This document shows, piece by piece, positions 34,935-44,185 of a stretch of DNA of 64,000 nt. Both the position numbers and the translations under genes were made by a program. Numbering within the stretch: the stretch's first letter is position 1; every line of letters begins with the position of its first letter. The notes under the pieces were generated by a model. It was given only the letters and a program-made list of their open reading frames with translations. It had not been told where the DNA came from and searched no databases. The stretch covers positions 79,664-143,663 of the forward strand of contig NZ_LKIU01000005.1 of NCBI RefSeq assembly GCF_001307035.1. Direction: 5' to 3'. Source of the stretch: Arthrobacter sp. Edens01 (GTDB lineage: Bacteria; Actinomycetota; Actinomycetes; Actinomycetales; Micrococcaceae).

Positions 34935-35711
34935 CTAGATGGAGCGGTTCAGGATGGCCTGCTTGACCTCGGAGATGGCCTTGGTGACCTGGATGCCGCG
35001 GGGGCATGCTTCCGAGCAGTTGAAGGTGGTGCGGCAGCGCCACACGCCTTCCTTGTCGTTCAGGATTTCCAGACGCATGTCACCTGCATCGTCACGGGAA
35101 TCGAAGATGAAGCGGTGCGCGTTCACGATTGCTGCAGGACCGAAGTACTGTCCGTCAGTCCAGAACACCGGGCACGAGGACGTGCACGCAGCGCAGAGGA
35201 TGCACTTGGTGGTGTCGTCGAAACGCTCGCGGTCCTCAGCGGACTGCAGGCGCTCCTTGGTGGGCTCGTGGCCCTTGGAGATCAGGAAGGGCATGATCTC
35301 GCGGTAGGACTGGAAGAACGGCTCCATGTCCACGATCAGGTCCTTCTCCACCGGCAGGCCCTTGATGGGCTCGACGAGGATCGGCTTGGACGTGTCCAGG
35401 TCCTTCAGCAGGGTCTTGCAGGCCAGGCGGTTACGGCCGTTGATGCGCATTGCATCAGAACCGCAGACACCGTGGGCGCAGGAACGGCGGAAGGAGACAG
35501 TGCCGTCGTGCTCCCACTTGACCTTGTGCAGGGCGTCCAGCACACGGTCCGTGCCGTACATGGTCAGCGTCCACTCATCCCAGTGGGCTTCGTCGGAGAT
35601 CTCGGGGTTGTAGCGGCGCACCTTCAGCGTGATGTCGAAGGAGGGGATTTCACTGGCGCTTGATTCAGCCAGATCGATCTTCGAGGCCGGCTCAGCGACT
35701 TCCGTTGTCAT
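34935..35711 (-). CDS. sdhB: Succinate dehydrogenase iron-sulfur subunit
   Basis: 258 residues. The N-terminal ferredoxin domain binds a 2Fe-2S cluster (CAHGVCGSDAMRINGRNRLAC). The C-terminal domain carries CILCAACTSSCP and CRTTFNCSEACPRGI for the 4Fe-4S and 3Fe-4S clusters. It passes electrons from SdhA to the membrane anchor. The start ATG overlaps the sdhA stop by one base (TAATG). Last gene of sdhCDAB. Confidence 0.97.
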   Translation of the reverse strand: MTTEVAEPASKIDLAESSASEIPSFDITLKVRRYNPEISDEAHWDEWTLTMYGTDRVLDALHKVKWEHDGTVSFRRSCAHGVCGSDAMRINGRNRLACKTLLKDLDTSKPILVEPIKGLPVEKDLIVDMEPFFQSYREIMPFLISKGHEPTKERLQSAEDRERFDDTTKCILCAACTSSCPVFWTDGQYFGPAAIVNAHRFIFDSRDDAGDMRLEILNDKEGVWRCRTTFNCSEACPRGIQVTKAISEVKQAILNRSI

Positions 35712-37477
35712 TAGTACTTCCTCACCATCGGCTCGTAGCGCGTGAAAATGACCGGCTTGGTATCGAGCCGGATGCCTGCCGTGTGCTCGGCGTTTTCTGC
35801 CTCGTCGACCTTGTAGGCCATGGAGTGCAGCATGAACTTCTCGTCATCGCGGTCCGGGAAGTCCTCGCGGAAGTGCCCTCCGCGCGATTCCTCGCGGTGA
35901 AGGGCTGCGACCGACATGACCTTTGCCAGTTCCAGCAGGAAGCCGAGTTCAACGGCTTCCAGCAGGTCAAGGTTGAAGCGCTTGCCCTTGTCCTGGACGT
36001 TGATCTTCTTGTAGCGCTCTTCCAGGTCCGCAATGTCGGAGAGCGTCTTGTTGATCGTCTCGGCCGTGCGGAACACCTGCATGTTGGCATCCATGGTGTT
36101 CTGCAGGTCGCGGCGGATCTCGGCAACGCGCTCGGTGCCTTCGGAGTTGCGCACCGTGTCCAGCAGGGCAATGGTGTCTGCTTCCGGATCCTCCGGCAGG
36201 TCGACGAAGTCAGCCTGGAGGGCGTACTCGGCGGCGTAGATGCCGGCACGCTTGCCGAAGACGTTGATGTCCAGCAGCGAGTTGGTGCCAAGGCGGTTGG
36301 AACCGTGGACGGAGACGCAGGCAACCTCACCGGCAGCGTAGAGGCCGGGGATGACGGTGTCGTTGTCCTGCAGCACCTCCGCCTTGATGTTGGTGGGGAT
36401 GCCGCCCATGACGTAGTGCGCCGTCGGGAACACGGGAACCGGTTCGGTGTACGGCTCAACACCAAGGTAGGTGCGGGCGAACTCGGTGATGTCCGGGAGC
36501 TTGGCATCGATGTGAGCCGGTTCCAGGTGCGTCAGGTCCAGGAGGACGTAATCCTTGTTCGGGCCGCAGCCGCGGCCTTCACGGACTTCGTTGGCCATGG
36601 AACGGGCAACGATGTCACGCGGAGCGAGGTCCTTGATGGTTGGTGCGTAGCGCTCCATGAAGCGCTCACCCTCGGAGTTGCGCAGGATCGCGCCTTCGCC
36701 GCGGGCAGCTTCGGAAAGCAGGATGCCCAGGCCGGCGAGGCCGGTCGGGTGGAACTGGATGAACTCCATGTCTTCCAGGGGGATTCCCTTGCGGAAGGCA
36801 ATGCCCATGCCGTCGCCGGTCAGGGTGTGGGCGTTGGAAGTGGTCTTGAAGACCTTGCCTGCACCGCCGGAGGCGAAGACCACGGACTTCGCCTGGAACA
36901 CGTGCAGTTCACCGGTAGCGAGGTCGTAGGAGACGACGCCGGCAACGCGCTTCTGGCCGAAGCTGTCCTGCACGGTCAGGAGATCCAGGACGTAGTACTC
37001 GTTGTAGAACTCAACGTTGTGCTTGACGCAGTTTTGGTAGAGCGTCTGGAGGATCATGTGGCCGGTGCGGTCAGCGGCGTAGCAGGCGCGGCGGACCGGA
37101 GCCTTGCCGTGGTCACGGGTGTGACCGCCGAAACGGCGCTGGTCAATGCGGCCTTCGGGCGTGCGGTTGAAGGGCAGGCCCATCTTTTCCAGGTCCAGCA
37201 CGGCGTCGATGGCTTCCTTTGCCATGACCTCGGCGGCATCCTGGTCTACCAGGTAGTCGCCGCCCTTGACGGTGTCAAAGGTGTGCCATTCCCAGTTGTC
37301 TTCTTCTACGTTGGCCAGTGCTGCGCACATGCCGCCCTGAGCGGCCCCGGTGTGGGAACGCGTGGGGTACAGCTTGGTCAGTACCGCCGTCCGCGCGCGC
37401 TGTCCGGATTCAATGGCGGCACGCATACCGGCGCCGCCGGCGCCGACAATGACGACGTCGTACTTATGGACCTGCAT
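35711..37477 (-). CDS. sdhA: Succinate dehydrogenase flavoprotein subunit
   Basis: 588 residues. FAD-binding [10 protein letters not shown] at the N-terminus, the covalent-flavin histidine region [14 protein letters not shown] (about residue 43), [20 protein letters not shown] and the catalytic arginine region [15 protein letters not shown] are visible. Oxidises succinate to fumarate in the TCA cycle. GAAAGAG lies about ten bases before ATG 37477. Confidence 0.97.
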   Translation of the reverse strand: MQVHKYDVVIVGAGGAGMRAAIESGQRARTAVLTKLYPTRSHTGAAQGGMCAALANVEEDNWEWHTFDTVKGGDYLVDQDAAEVMAKEAIDAVLDLEKMGLPFNRTPEGRIDQRRFGGHTRDHGKAPVRRACYAADRTGHMILQTLYQNCVKHNVEFYNEYYVLDLLTVQDSFGQKRVAGVVSYDLATGELHVFQAKSVVFASGGAGKVFKTTSNAHTLTGDGMGIAFRKGIPLEDMEFIQFHPTGLAGLGILLSEAARGEGAILRNSEGERFMERYAPTIKDLAPRDIVARSMANEVREGRGCGPNKDYVLLDLTHLEPAHIDAKLPDITEFARTYLGVEPYTEPVPVFPTAHYVMGGIPTNIKAEVLQDNDTVIPGLYAAGEVACVSVHGSNRLGTNSLLDINVFGKRAGIYAAEYALQADFVDLPEDPEADTIALLDTVRNSEGTERVAEIRRDLQNTMDANMQVFRTAETINKTLSDIADLEERYKKINVQDKGKRFNLDLLEAVELGFLLELAKVMSVAALHREESRGGHFREDFPDRDDEKFMLHSMAYKVDEAENAEHTAGIRLDTKPVIFTRYEPMVRKY

Positions 37478-37540
37478 ACCAGATGCTCTTTCTGTTGAAA
37501 CTGTGTGTAGCTCTAAGGGAGTGCTGCGGTGCCTGCCGGG

Positions 37541-38008
37541 CTAAGGAGCGGGGCAGAAGGACGGCAGCTGGTCCAGGGTGGCGTTGGCAGGGCAGGGATC
37601 GAAGGTGAAGATCACCAGGGTGCCAAGGACGATGATGACGACGGTGGCCGCGTAAAGGACCGTCTTGAGCCACATGCGGGTTGAGTTCTTGTCCGCGTAG
37701 TCATTGATGATCGTGCGGACACCGTTGGTGCCGTGCAGCATTGCGAGCCACAGCATGACCAGGTCCCAGACCTGCCAGAGCGGGGAAGCCCACTTGCCGG
37801 CTACGAAACCGAAGTCGACGGCGTGGATGCCGTCGCCAACCATGAGGTTCACGAAGAGGTGCGTAAAGATCAGGATGACGAGCAGTGCGCCGGAGATGCG
37901 CATGAACAGCCATGCAATCATCTCGAAGTTGCCCTTGCCCGGCCCGCTGCGGGTGTACTTGGGGGAGATGCGTCCGGCCCGGGGGGCCTCAACTGAAGGA
38001 GTGCTCAT
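37541..38008 (-). CDS. sdhD: Succinate dehydrogenase membrane anchor subunit SdhD
   Basis: 155 residues with three spans. The cytoplasmic N-terminus GRISPKYTRSGPGKGNFEM is typical of actinobacterial SdhD. A haem-ligand candidate His lies in LVILIFTHLFVNLMVGDG (about residue 50), and LWLAMLHGTNGVRTIINDY follows. The C-terminus is longer than usual, with two cysteines (DPCPAN and SFCPAP). It starts three bases after sdhC. Confidence 0.94.
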   Translation of the reverse strand: MSTPSVEAPRAGRISPKYTRSGPGKGNFEMIAWLFMRISGALLVILIFTHLFVNLMVGDGIHAVDFGFVAGKWASPLWQVWDLVMLWLAMLHGTNGVRTIINDYADKNSTRMWLKTVLYAATVVIIVLGTLVIFTFDPCPANATLDQLPSFCPAP

Positions 38009-38011
38009 GGC

Positions 38012-38392
38012 TTAGTGACCCCCGAAGACGATGGGAAGGTGGCGGATGGAGAAGCCGATCATGGTCACGACCCAGAGGCCGACCACGCCCCAGAGCATCT
38101 GGCGCTGGTACTTGGGCCCCTTCTTCCAGAAGTCGATAAGAATCACCCGGAGGCCGTTGAAGGCGTGGAACACGATGGCGGCTACGAGGCCGAGCTCACC
38201 GAGGCCCATGATGGGGTTCTTGTACGCTCCGATGACCACGTTGTAGGCCTCGGGTGACACGCGCACCAGCGAGGTATCCAGAACATGGACCAAAAGGAAG
38301 AAGAAGATCACCACGCCAGTAATTCGATGGGCCACCCATGACCACTGGCCTTCGCGGCCGCGGTAAAGCGTGCCTGCTGGTAACTTCGACAC
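38012..38392 (-). CDS. sdhC: Succinate dehydrogenase cytochrome b556 subunit SdhC
   Basis: 126 residues with three spans. Characteristic blocks are GTLYRGREGQWSWVAHRITG, which includes the conserved Ser/His/Arg near the quinone site. FFFLLVHVLDTSLV has a haem-ligand His, and FHAFNGLRVILID is in the third span region. The start is GTG 38392 with GGAAA upstream; the longer frame to 38464 has no support. First gene of the operon. Confidence 0.95.
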   Translation of the reverse strand: MSKLPAGTLYRGREGQWSWVAHRITGVVIFFFLLVHVLDTSLVRVSPEAYNVVIGAYKNPIMGLGELGLVAAIVFHAFNGLRVILIDFWKKGPKYQRQMLWGVVGLWVVTMIGFSIRHLPIVFGGH

Positions 38393-38480
38393 TGAATTTT
38401 CCTCCCTGCATCGCAGCGGCGCTAGCGCGTGTTCCACGCAGTGATGACGCCGATGCGAGAGCACTTATAAGCTCAAGCAT

Positions 38481-38509
38481 AATCTAGGTCCCGGTTGCAG
38501 CGGGATCAA
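38481..38509 (-). promoter_or_regulatory. Promoter of sdhCDAB
   Basis: On the minus strand, TTGATC (38504-38509) and TAGATT (38481-38486) are separated by 17 bases. The leader would be about 80 nt. Confidence 0.6.
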
Positions 38510-38605
38510 TTTAGGTTCCCCTATTGTGTGACCTGGCTTACACTGCAGGCTTCCGGCGGCGGTGCCGGGCCCGTGTCTGCACCCCGGCCACGGGTATCTC
38601 TCAGC

Positions 38606-38611
38606 TAACCT
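38606..38611 (+). promoter_or_regulatory. -10 box (TAACCT), near-leaderless start of manC
   Basis: TAACCT with eight bases to the ATG at 38620. Confidence 0.45.
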
Positions 38612-38619
38612 TGGCACTG

Positions 38620-39771
38620 ATGAGTACTGAAACTGCAAATGTGAACCCGGGTCCGGCTTCGAACGCCGAAATATTCGAACGCTTCTACGGCGTGATCCCG
38701 GCCGGTGGAGTGGGGACCCGGCTGTGGCCGCTCTCGCGTGCCGCCGCCCCCAAGTTCCTGCACGACCTGACAGGTTCCGGGTCCACGCTTATCCGCGCCA
38801 CCTACGACCGCCTGGCGCCGCTGAGCGATGACCGGGTGATGGTGGTGACGGGCCAGCTGCACCGGACAGCCGTCCTGGCGCAGCTGCCTGAAATCCAGCA
38901 TGAGAACCTTGTGCTGGAGTCCGAGCCGAAGGACTCCGGAGCCGCCATTGGCCTGGCTGCCGCGATCCTCTACCGGCGTGATCCGTCGATCATCATGGGG
39001 TCCTTCGCCGCCGACCAGGTGATTACTCCGGTGGAAGTGTTCCAGGAGACCGTGCGTGAGGCGATCCACACCGCGGCACAGGGCTACATCGTCACCATTG
39101 GCATCCACCCGACGCATCCCTCCACCGGCTTTGGCTATATCAAGGCAGGTGAGGCGCTGGAGGTCGACGGCGCCCCGAGTGCACACGCAGTCCTCGAGTT
39201 TGTGGAGAAGCCTTCCGAAGACACCGCCCGGGGTTACCTGCGCAGCGGCAACTACAGCTGGAACGCCGGTATGTTCGTGGCACCTGTGGCACTGATGCTG
39301 AAGCACCTGCAGGCCAACGAGCCGGAGCTGCACGCCGGCCTCATGGAGATCGCAGACGCCTGGGACACTGAGAACCGCCGGGAGGTTGTGCTGCGGGTCT
39401 GGCCGACCCTCCCGAAGATCGCCATTGACTACGCAGTTGCGGAGCCCGCTGCCGCGGCCGGCGACGTCGCCATGATCCCGGGCATCTTCAGCTGGGACGA
39501 CGTCGGGGACTTCGCCGCGATTGGACGGCTTAACCCCGCGGCCGAGAACAGTGAACTGACCGTGATGGGGGAGGGTGCCCGGGTCTATTCCGAGGACGCC
39601 TCGGGGATCGTTGTGTCCGATACCAAACGCGTGATTGCACTGATTGGCATCGAGGATGTAGTGATTGTCGACACCCCCGACGCCCTGCTCGTCACCACAA
39701 AGGATCACGCCCAGGAAGTCAAGAAGGCCGTGGAGCACCTCAAAGCCAGCGGGGACACGGACGTCCTTTAG
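38620..39771 (+). CDS. manC: Mannose-1-phosphate guanylyltransferase
   Basis: Makes GDP-mannose from mannose-1-phosphate and GTP for glycan synthesis. 383 residues. The nucleotidyl loop is VIPAGGVGTRLWPLSR with PKFLHDL. GSFAADQVI corresponds to the product-binding GSDH block, FVEKPSEDTARGYL holds the conserved lysine, and NYSWNAGMFV and SWDDVGDF follow. There is no C-terminal isomerase domain, so it is the short form. I chose ATG 38620; the longer frame to 38524 reads through the promoter region. Confidence 0.94.
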   Translation: MSTETANVNPGPASNAEIFERFYGVIPAGGVGTRLWPLSRAAAPKFLHDLTGSGSTLIRATYDRLAPLSDDRVMVVTGQLHRTAVLAQLPEIQHENLVLESEPKDSGAAIGLAAAILYRRDPSIIMGSFAADQVITPVEVFQETVREAIHTAAQGYIVTIGIHPTHPSTGFGYIKAGEALEVDGAPSAHAVLEFVEKPSEDTARGYLRSGNYSWNAGMFVAPVALMLKHLQANEPELHAGLMEIADAWDTENRREVVLRVWPTLPKIAIDYAVAEPAAAAGDVAMIPGIFSWDDVGDFAAIGRLNPAAENSELTVMGEGARVYSEDASGIVVSDTKRVIALIGIEDVVIVDTPDALLVTTKDHAQEVKKAVEHLKASGDTDVL

Positions 39772-39816
39772 GCCGTACCGCGTTGCCGAGGGCCGCCGCA
39801 GGACGCGTGCAGCCGG

Positions 39817-39843
39817 CTGGGTTCCCTATATAAGGGAACCCAG
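39817..39843 (+). terminator. Terminator hairpin after manC
   Basis: CTGGGTTCCCT and AGGGAACCCAG form a perfect 11-bp stem around an AT-rich loop; tttataa follows. Confidence 0.75.
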
Positions 39844-39937
39844 TTTATAAGGGATCCCGTTGAGCGTCCTTCGTCACGCAATCGGGATGTGGGAAGTCTT
39901 AAAGTCATCCAGTTCCCGCAAGCAAGCTGAGGTTGGC

Positions 39938-39943
39938 TAACCT
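39938..39943 (+). promoter_or_regulatory. -10 box (TAACCT), leaderless start of the M20 peptidase gene
   Basis: TAACCT with seven bases to GTG at 39951. Confidence 0.5.
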
Positions 39944-39950
39944 TGAATAC

Positions 39951-41156
39951 GTGCAGACAACCCCACTTAGCAGCTCACCGGTACCTTCTATACGGGGCAG
40001 TGTTGCTCCCATTTTGGGTGAGCTGATTGACTTCCGGCGGGACCTGCACTCCCACCCTGAGCTCTCCCACAAGGAATTCCGCACCACCGACCGGATCGTT
40101 GAGGCGCTCGAAGCGGCCGGTCTCCAGCCCAAGCGGCTTGAAAACACCGGCGCGTACGTGGACATTGGCGACGGCCCCATCGCGCTGGCGCTGCGCGCAG
40201 ACATCGACGCACTGCCCGTCCTGGAAGAAACCGGCCTGCCCTACGCCTCGGTGAACACCGGGATCGCGCACTCGTGCGGCCACGACATCCACACCACCGT
40301 CATGCTTGGCGCGGCCCGGGTACTGGCCAGGCTCGACGCCGAGGGAACACTTGGCGGACGGATCCGGGTAATTTTCCAGCCGGCCGAAGAAGTGATGCCC
40401 GGCGGTGCACTGTCGGTGATCGAGCAGGGTGTCCTTTCCGGCGTCCCGCGGATCCTTGCGCTGCACTGTGACCCGCGCGTCGACGTCGGACAGGTAGGCA
40501 CCCGCATCGGTGCGATTACCTCCGCCTCGGACACCATCCGGATTGAACTCTCCGGGCAGGGCGGGCACACCTCCCGGCCGCACCTGACCCAGGACCTCGT
40601 CTTTGCCCTGAGCCAGATTGCCGTCAGCGTTCCGGCCATCCTCTCCCGCCGGATTGATGTCCGCAGCGGCGTCTCAGTGGTCTGGGGACAGATCCACGCC
40701 GGATCCGCACCCAACGCGATTCCGGGCCACGGTTTTATGGCGGGAACGATGCGCTGCCTCGATGCCGAGGCATGGCACGCCGCCGGTGAGCTGCTCGATG
40801 ACGTGGTGCGGGAAGTCGCTGCGCCCTACGGCGTGAAAGTGGCACTTGAACATACCCGGGGCGTTCCTCCCGTCATCAACTCTGAAGCCGAGACCGGACT
40901 CATTGAGGCCTCGGCCCGCGCGGAGCTGGGGGAGGAGTCCGTAGTCCTCACGCCGCAGTCCATGGGCGGGGAGGACTTTGCCTGGATGACCCAGGCCATC
41001 CCCGGAGCAATGATGCGTCTGGGAACCCGCACGCCGGGCGGGGAGACCTTCGACCTGCACCGGGGGGATTACAACCCGGACGAGCTGGCGATCAGCTGCG
41101 GCGTTTCGGTTATGGCGGCCGCAGCGCTCCGTGCTGCGCGCGGTCTGCGGCGCTGA
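39951..41156 (+). CDS. M20 family amidohydrolase/peptidase (hippurate hydrolase-like)
   Basis: A 401-residue metal-dependent amidase. Conserved blocks: LHSHPELSHKEF, ALRADIDALPV, SCGHDIHTTVMLG (metal Cys/His/Asp/His), FQPAEEVMPGG with the catalytic Glu pair, GQGGHTSRPH in the dimerisation domain, and SMGGEDFAW. It cleaves N-acyl amino acids or related amides; the substrate is unknown. The start at GTG 39951 follows the TAACCT box; an in-frame TTG at 39933 lies upstream of that box. Confidence 0.92.
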   Translation: MQTTPLSSSPVPSIRGSVAPILGELIDFRRDLHSHPELSHKEFRTTDRIVEALEAAGLQPKRLENTGAYVDIGDGPIALALRADIDALPVLEETGLPYASVNTGIAHSCGHDIHTTVMLGAARVLARLDAEGTLGGRIRVIFQPAEEVMPGGALSVIEQGVLSGVPRILALHCDPRVDVGQVGTRIGAITSASDTIRIELSGQGGHTSRPHLTQDLVFALSQIAVSVPAILSRRIDVRSGVSVVWGQIHAGSAPNAIPGHGFMAGTMRCLDAEAWHAAGELLDDVVREVAAPYGVKVALEHTRGVPPVINSEAETGLIEASARAELGEESVVLTPQSMGGEDFAWMTQAIPGAMMRLGTRTPGGETFDLHRGDYNPDELAISCGVSVMAAAALRAARGLRR

Positions 41157-41181
41157 CTCCACTACCCCATTAAGACGCGCC

Positions 41182-41218
41182 TACCGGCCGGTATTGATAA
41201 CAACATGTAAACAATGTT
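41182..41218. promoter_or_regulatory. Palindromes upstream of the nucleoside transporter, possible operators
   Basis: A perfect 12-bp palindrome TACCGGCCGGTA (41182-41193) is followed by AACAT-N7-ATGTT (41202-41218). They sit 45-80 bases before the likely bmp -10 box. The first may equally be part of a weak terminator for the peptidase gene. Confidence 0.3.
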
Positions 41219-41261
41219 CCCTAGGTCACCTGTTTGTGCCATGGATAGTGCTCCGTGCCAC

Positions 41262-41267
41262 TAAGGT
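41262..41267 (+). promoter_or_regulatory. -10 box (TAAGGT) of the nucleoside transport operon
   Basis: TAAGGT about 125 bases before the TTG at 41393, giving a long leader. No clear -35. The leader (41275-41390) has no recognised riboswitch. Confidence 0.35.
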
Positions 41268-41392
41268 TAGGTCTGCTGCGCTCCATGAGGGAAGGAGCGC
41301 GCACCACACGCGCCTGAGCGAAAGGCCCACCCGTCCGGAGGGCCACGCGGCAGACATCATGCGGTGGAACCCATTTCTTTTCTGGAGGAACA

Positions 41393-42505
41393 TTGAAGAA
41401 TTTCCCGCGCGGCTTCAAGCGCAATGCCGGTGTATCCGCCGCCATGCTGGGCGCATCGGCGCTTCTGCTGGCCGGCTGCGGTGCCGCCCCGGAAGAAGAT
41501 TCCGCATCCAGCGGTGAGGCAAGCGCCAACGGCGACTTCCTGGCCTGCATGGTTTCGGACTCCGGCGGATTCGATGACCGCTCGTTCAACCAGTCCGGCT
41601 TCGAAGGCCTGAAGGCCGCGGAAACCGATCTGGGCATCGAGATCAAGACCGCTGAGTCCCAGTCCGAGACCGACTTCGGCCCGAACCTGGACTCCATGGT
41701 TGTCCAGAACGGCTGCAACATCACCGTCACCGTCGGCTTCCTCCTGGCCGATGCAACCCAGGAAGTGGCCGAGGCGAACCCGGAGAGCCACTTCGCCATC
41801 ATCGATGACAACTCCATTGAGCTGGACAACGTCAAGCCCATCATCTACGACACGGCCCAGGCTGCATTCCTGGCCGGCTACGTAGCTGCAGGCACGTCCG
41901 AGACCGGCAAGGTTGCCACCTACGGCGGCATCAACATCCCCACCGTCACCATCTTCATGGACGGCTTCGCCGACGGCGTTGCCTACTACAACGAAGAGAA
42001 CGGCGCCAACGTCGAGGTCCTGGGCTGGAACAAGGCTGACCAGACCGGTTCCTTCATCGGCAACTTCACCGACACCGGTGCAGGCAAGACCACTACTGAA
42101 AACTTCATCAACGAAGGCGCCGACATCATCATGCCGGTCGCCGGTCCGGTTGGCACCGGCACCCTCGACGCTGTTGTAGAGGCGAATGCCGGCGGCGGCA
42201 CCAACAAGGTCATCTGGGTTGACTCCGATGGCTTTGAGACCGCAGGCAACGGCAAGGAATACATCCTGACCTCCGTCATGAAGCTCATGGGCGAAGCCGT
42301 TGAAGAAGTTATCTCCGAGGACGTCGACGGCAACTTCGACGCCAGCCCGTACATCGGCACCCTGGAGAACGGCGGCGTAACCCTGGCTCCGTACCACGAC
42401 CAGGAAGACGCTGTTCCGGCCGACGTGAAGACCGCCGTGGATGAGATCAAGGCCAAGATCATCTCCGGTGAAATCACCGTAGAATCCGCTGCCAGCCCCA
42501 AGTAA
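41393..42505 (+). CDS. BMP family nucleoside-binding lipoprotein
   Basis: 370-residue substrate-binding protein of a nucleoside ABC importer (PnrA/BmpA family). The signal peptide runs from MKNFPRGFKRNAG to the lipobox LLAGC (Cys29). Family blocks are MVSDSGGFDDRSFNQSGFEG, AFLAGYVAAG, GGINIPTVTIFMDGFADGV and IIMPVAGPVGTG. The start is TTG 41393 with ggaggaa five bases upstream, a good site for a rare start codon. First of a run ending with cdd and deoA, which supports nucleoside specificity. Confidence 0.93.
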   Translation: MKNFPRGFKRNAGVSAAMLGASALLLAGCGAAPEEDSASSGEASANGDFLACMVSDSGGFDDRSFNQSGFEGLKAAETDLGIEIKTAESQSETDFGPNLDSMVVQNGCNITVTVGFLLADATQEVAEANPESHFAIIDDNSIELDNVKPIIYDTAQAAFLAGYVAAGTSETGKVATYGGINIPTVTIFMDGFADGVAYYNEENGANVEVLGWNKADQTGSFIGNFTDTGAGKTTTENFINEGADIIMPVAGPVGTGTLDAVVEANAGGGTNKVIWVDSDGFETAGNGKEYILTSVMKLMGEAVEEVISEDVDGNFDASPYIGTLENGGVTLAPYHDQEDAVPADVKTAVDEIKAKIISGEITVESAASPK

Positions 42506-42528
42506 GCAGGGCAAGCAGCAACCCTGAA

Positions 42529-42569
42529 CCGTCGTCCGTCCGGATGCACTACCACCGGGCGGACGGCGG
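42529..42569 (+). terminator. Hairpin between the lipoprotein and ATPase genes
   Basis: 15-base arms (42529-42543 and 42555-42569) with two wobble-type mismatches, followed by a T-rich stretch. It probably attenuates transcription so that the binding protein is made in excess. Confidence 0.6.
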
Positions 42570-42640
42570 TTCGTTCTGTTCCGGGTAATCTTCCTTTGGG
42601 AGTACCCAAACACTCAGACACAAACAGATTGGTTGGGGTT

Positions 42641-44185
42641 GTGAAACTCGAACTCAAAGGCATCACTAAGCGCTTCGGCACTCTGGTAGCCAACGACCAC
42701 ATAGACCTGGTGATCGAACCGGGACAGGTGCACAGCCTTCTCGGGGAGAACGGGGCGGGCAAGTCAACGCTGATGAACGTCCTGTACGGCCTCTACGAAC
42801 CCACAGAGGGCCAAATCCTGATCAACGGCAAACCCGTTGTCTTCTCAGGTCCCGGTGATGCCATGGCAGCAGGAATCGGCATGGTGCACCAGCACTTCAT
42901 GCTGGTTCCCGTGTTCACCGTTGCGGAGAACGTGGCGCTGGGCAACGAAACGACCCGCGCCGGCGGATCCCTGAACCTTGAGACCACACGGGCACGCATC
43001 CGGCAGATCTCCGAACAGTACGGGTTCGACGTCGATCCCGACGCCGTCGTGGAAGATCTTCCGGTTGGCGTGCAGCAGCGGGTGGAAATCATCAAGGCCC
43101 TGATCCGGGACGCTGAAGTCCTGATCCTGGATGAGCCCACTGCCGTGCTGACTCCAAGGGAGACCGATGAGCTGCTGGCGATCATGCGCCAGCTGTGTGA
43201 CGACGGCAAATCCGTCGTCTTCATCTCCCACAAGCTGCGCGAGGTCAAGGCCGTCTCCGACGTCATTACCGTGATCCGCCGCGGCAAGGTGGTGGGAGAT
43301 GCACCGCCGAGTGCTTCGACCACTGAGCTTGCTTCCATGATGGTGGGCCGTTCGGTCAGCCTGAACCTGCAGAAGGAACCGGCCAAGCTCGGCGAGGCCA
43401 CCTTCCAGGTCCGCGACCTGGTGGTGCTCTCCGACACCGGCCAGGCCGTTGTGGACCACATCAGCTTCGAAATCGCCAAGGGCGAGATCCTCGCCGTCGC
43501 CGGTGTCCAGGGCAACGGCCAGACTGAACTGACTGAGGCCATCATGGGCCTGCAGGAACACGTCACGGGATCGATCAAGCTCGACGGCGAAGAACTGATC
43601 GGGAAGCGCGTGGCCCAGATCATCGACGCAGGTGTGGGCTTTGTGCCCGAAGACCGCAGTGTGGACGGGCTCGTGGGTACGTTCACCGTCGCGGAGAACC
43701 TGGTCCTGAACCGCTACAACAAGACGCCGTTCGCCAAGGGCCTGTCCATGCGTCCGGCCGTGGTTGCAGCCAACGCCGCGGAGAAGATTGACGAGTTCGA
43801 CATCCGCACGCAGTCGGCCGAAGCCGCAGCCGGCACCCTGTCCGGCGGCAACCAGCAGAAGGTCGTTATGGCCCGGGAACTGTCCCGGCCCCTGTCCCTG
43901 TTCATTGCCTCGCAGCCCACCCGCGGCGTCGACGTCGGCTCCATTGAGTTCCTGCACAGGCGGATCGTTGCAGAACGCGACGGCGGAACCCCGGTGATGA
44001 TCGTGTCCACGGAACTGGACGAGGTCCTGGAACTGGCAGACCGGATAGCCGTGCTGTACAGCGGCAGGGTCATGGGCATTGTCCCGGGCAACACCTCGCG
44101 CGATGTGCTGGGCCTGATGATGGCCGGCATGAGCGCTGAAGATGCACTTTCGCACCAGAGCGAGAACGAGGGAGGGGCGCAGTGA
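42641..44185 (+). CDS. Nucleoside ABC transporter ATP-binding protein
   Basis: 514-residue double ATPase. Domain 1 is intact: [10 protein letters not shown]-loop [31 protein letters not shown] and ISHKL. Domain 2 has a degenerate P-loop [10 protein letters not shown], signature [15 protein letters not shown] and [11 protein letters not shown] in place of DEPTRG. The missing Walker B Glu is, as I recall, usual in this family (YufO/NupA). I chose GTG 42641; a TTG at 42596 would add 15 residues. A TAATCT box at about 42586 may be an internal promoter. Confidence 0.92.
   Translation: MKLELKGITKRFGTLVANDHIDLVIEPGQVHSLLGENGAGKSTLMNVLYGLYEPTEGQILINGKPVVFSGPGDAMAAGIGMVHQHFMLVPVFTVAENVALGNETTRAGGSLNLETTRARIRQISEQYGFDVDPDAVVEDLPVGVQQRVEIIKALIRDAEVLILDEPTAVLTPRETDELLAIMRQLCDDGKSVVFISHKLREVKAVSDVITVIRRGKVVGDAPPSASTTELASMMVGRSVSLNLQKEPAKLGEATFQVRDLVVLSDTGQAVVDHISFEIAKGEILAVAGVQGNGQTELTEAIMGLQEHVTGSIKLDGEELIGKRVAQIIDAGVGFVPEDRSVDGLVGTFTVAENLVLNRYNKTPFAKGLSMRPAVVAANAAEKIDEFDIRTQSAEAAAGTLSGGNQQKVVMARELSRPLSLFIASQPTRGVDVGSIEFLHRRIVAERDGGTPVMIVSTELDEVLELADRIAVLYSGRVMGIVPGNTSRDVLGLMMAGMSAEDALSHQSENEGGAQ

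Noticed and set aside
35660-37498. 612-codon plus-strand frame opposite sdhA
   Set aside because: Antisense shadow of a high-GC gene; sdhA on the other strand carries all expected flavoprotein motifs.
42596-42640. TTG start adding 15 residues to the nucleoside ATPase
   Set aside because: The extra residues do not resemble the family N-terminus, and GTG 42641 begins the standard [11 protein letters not shown] block.
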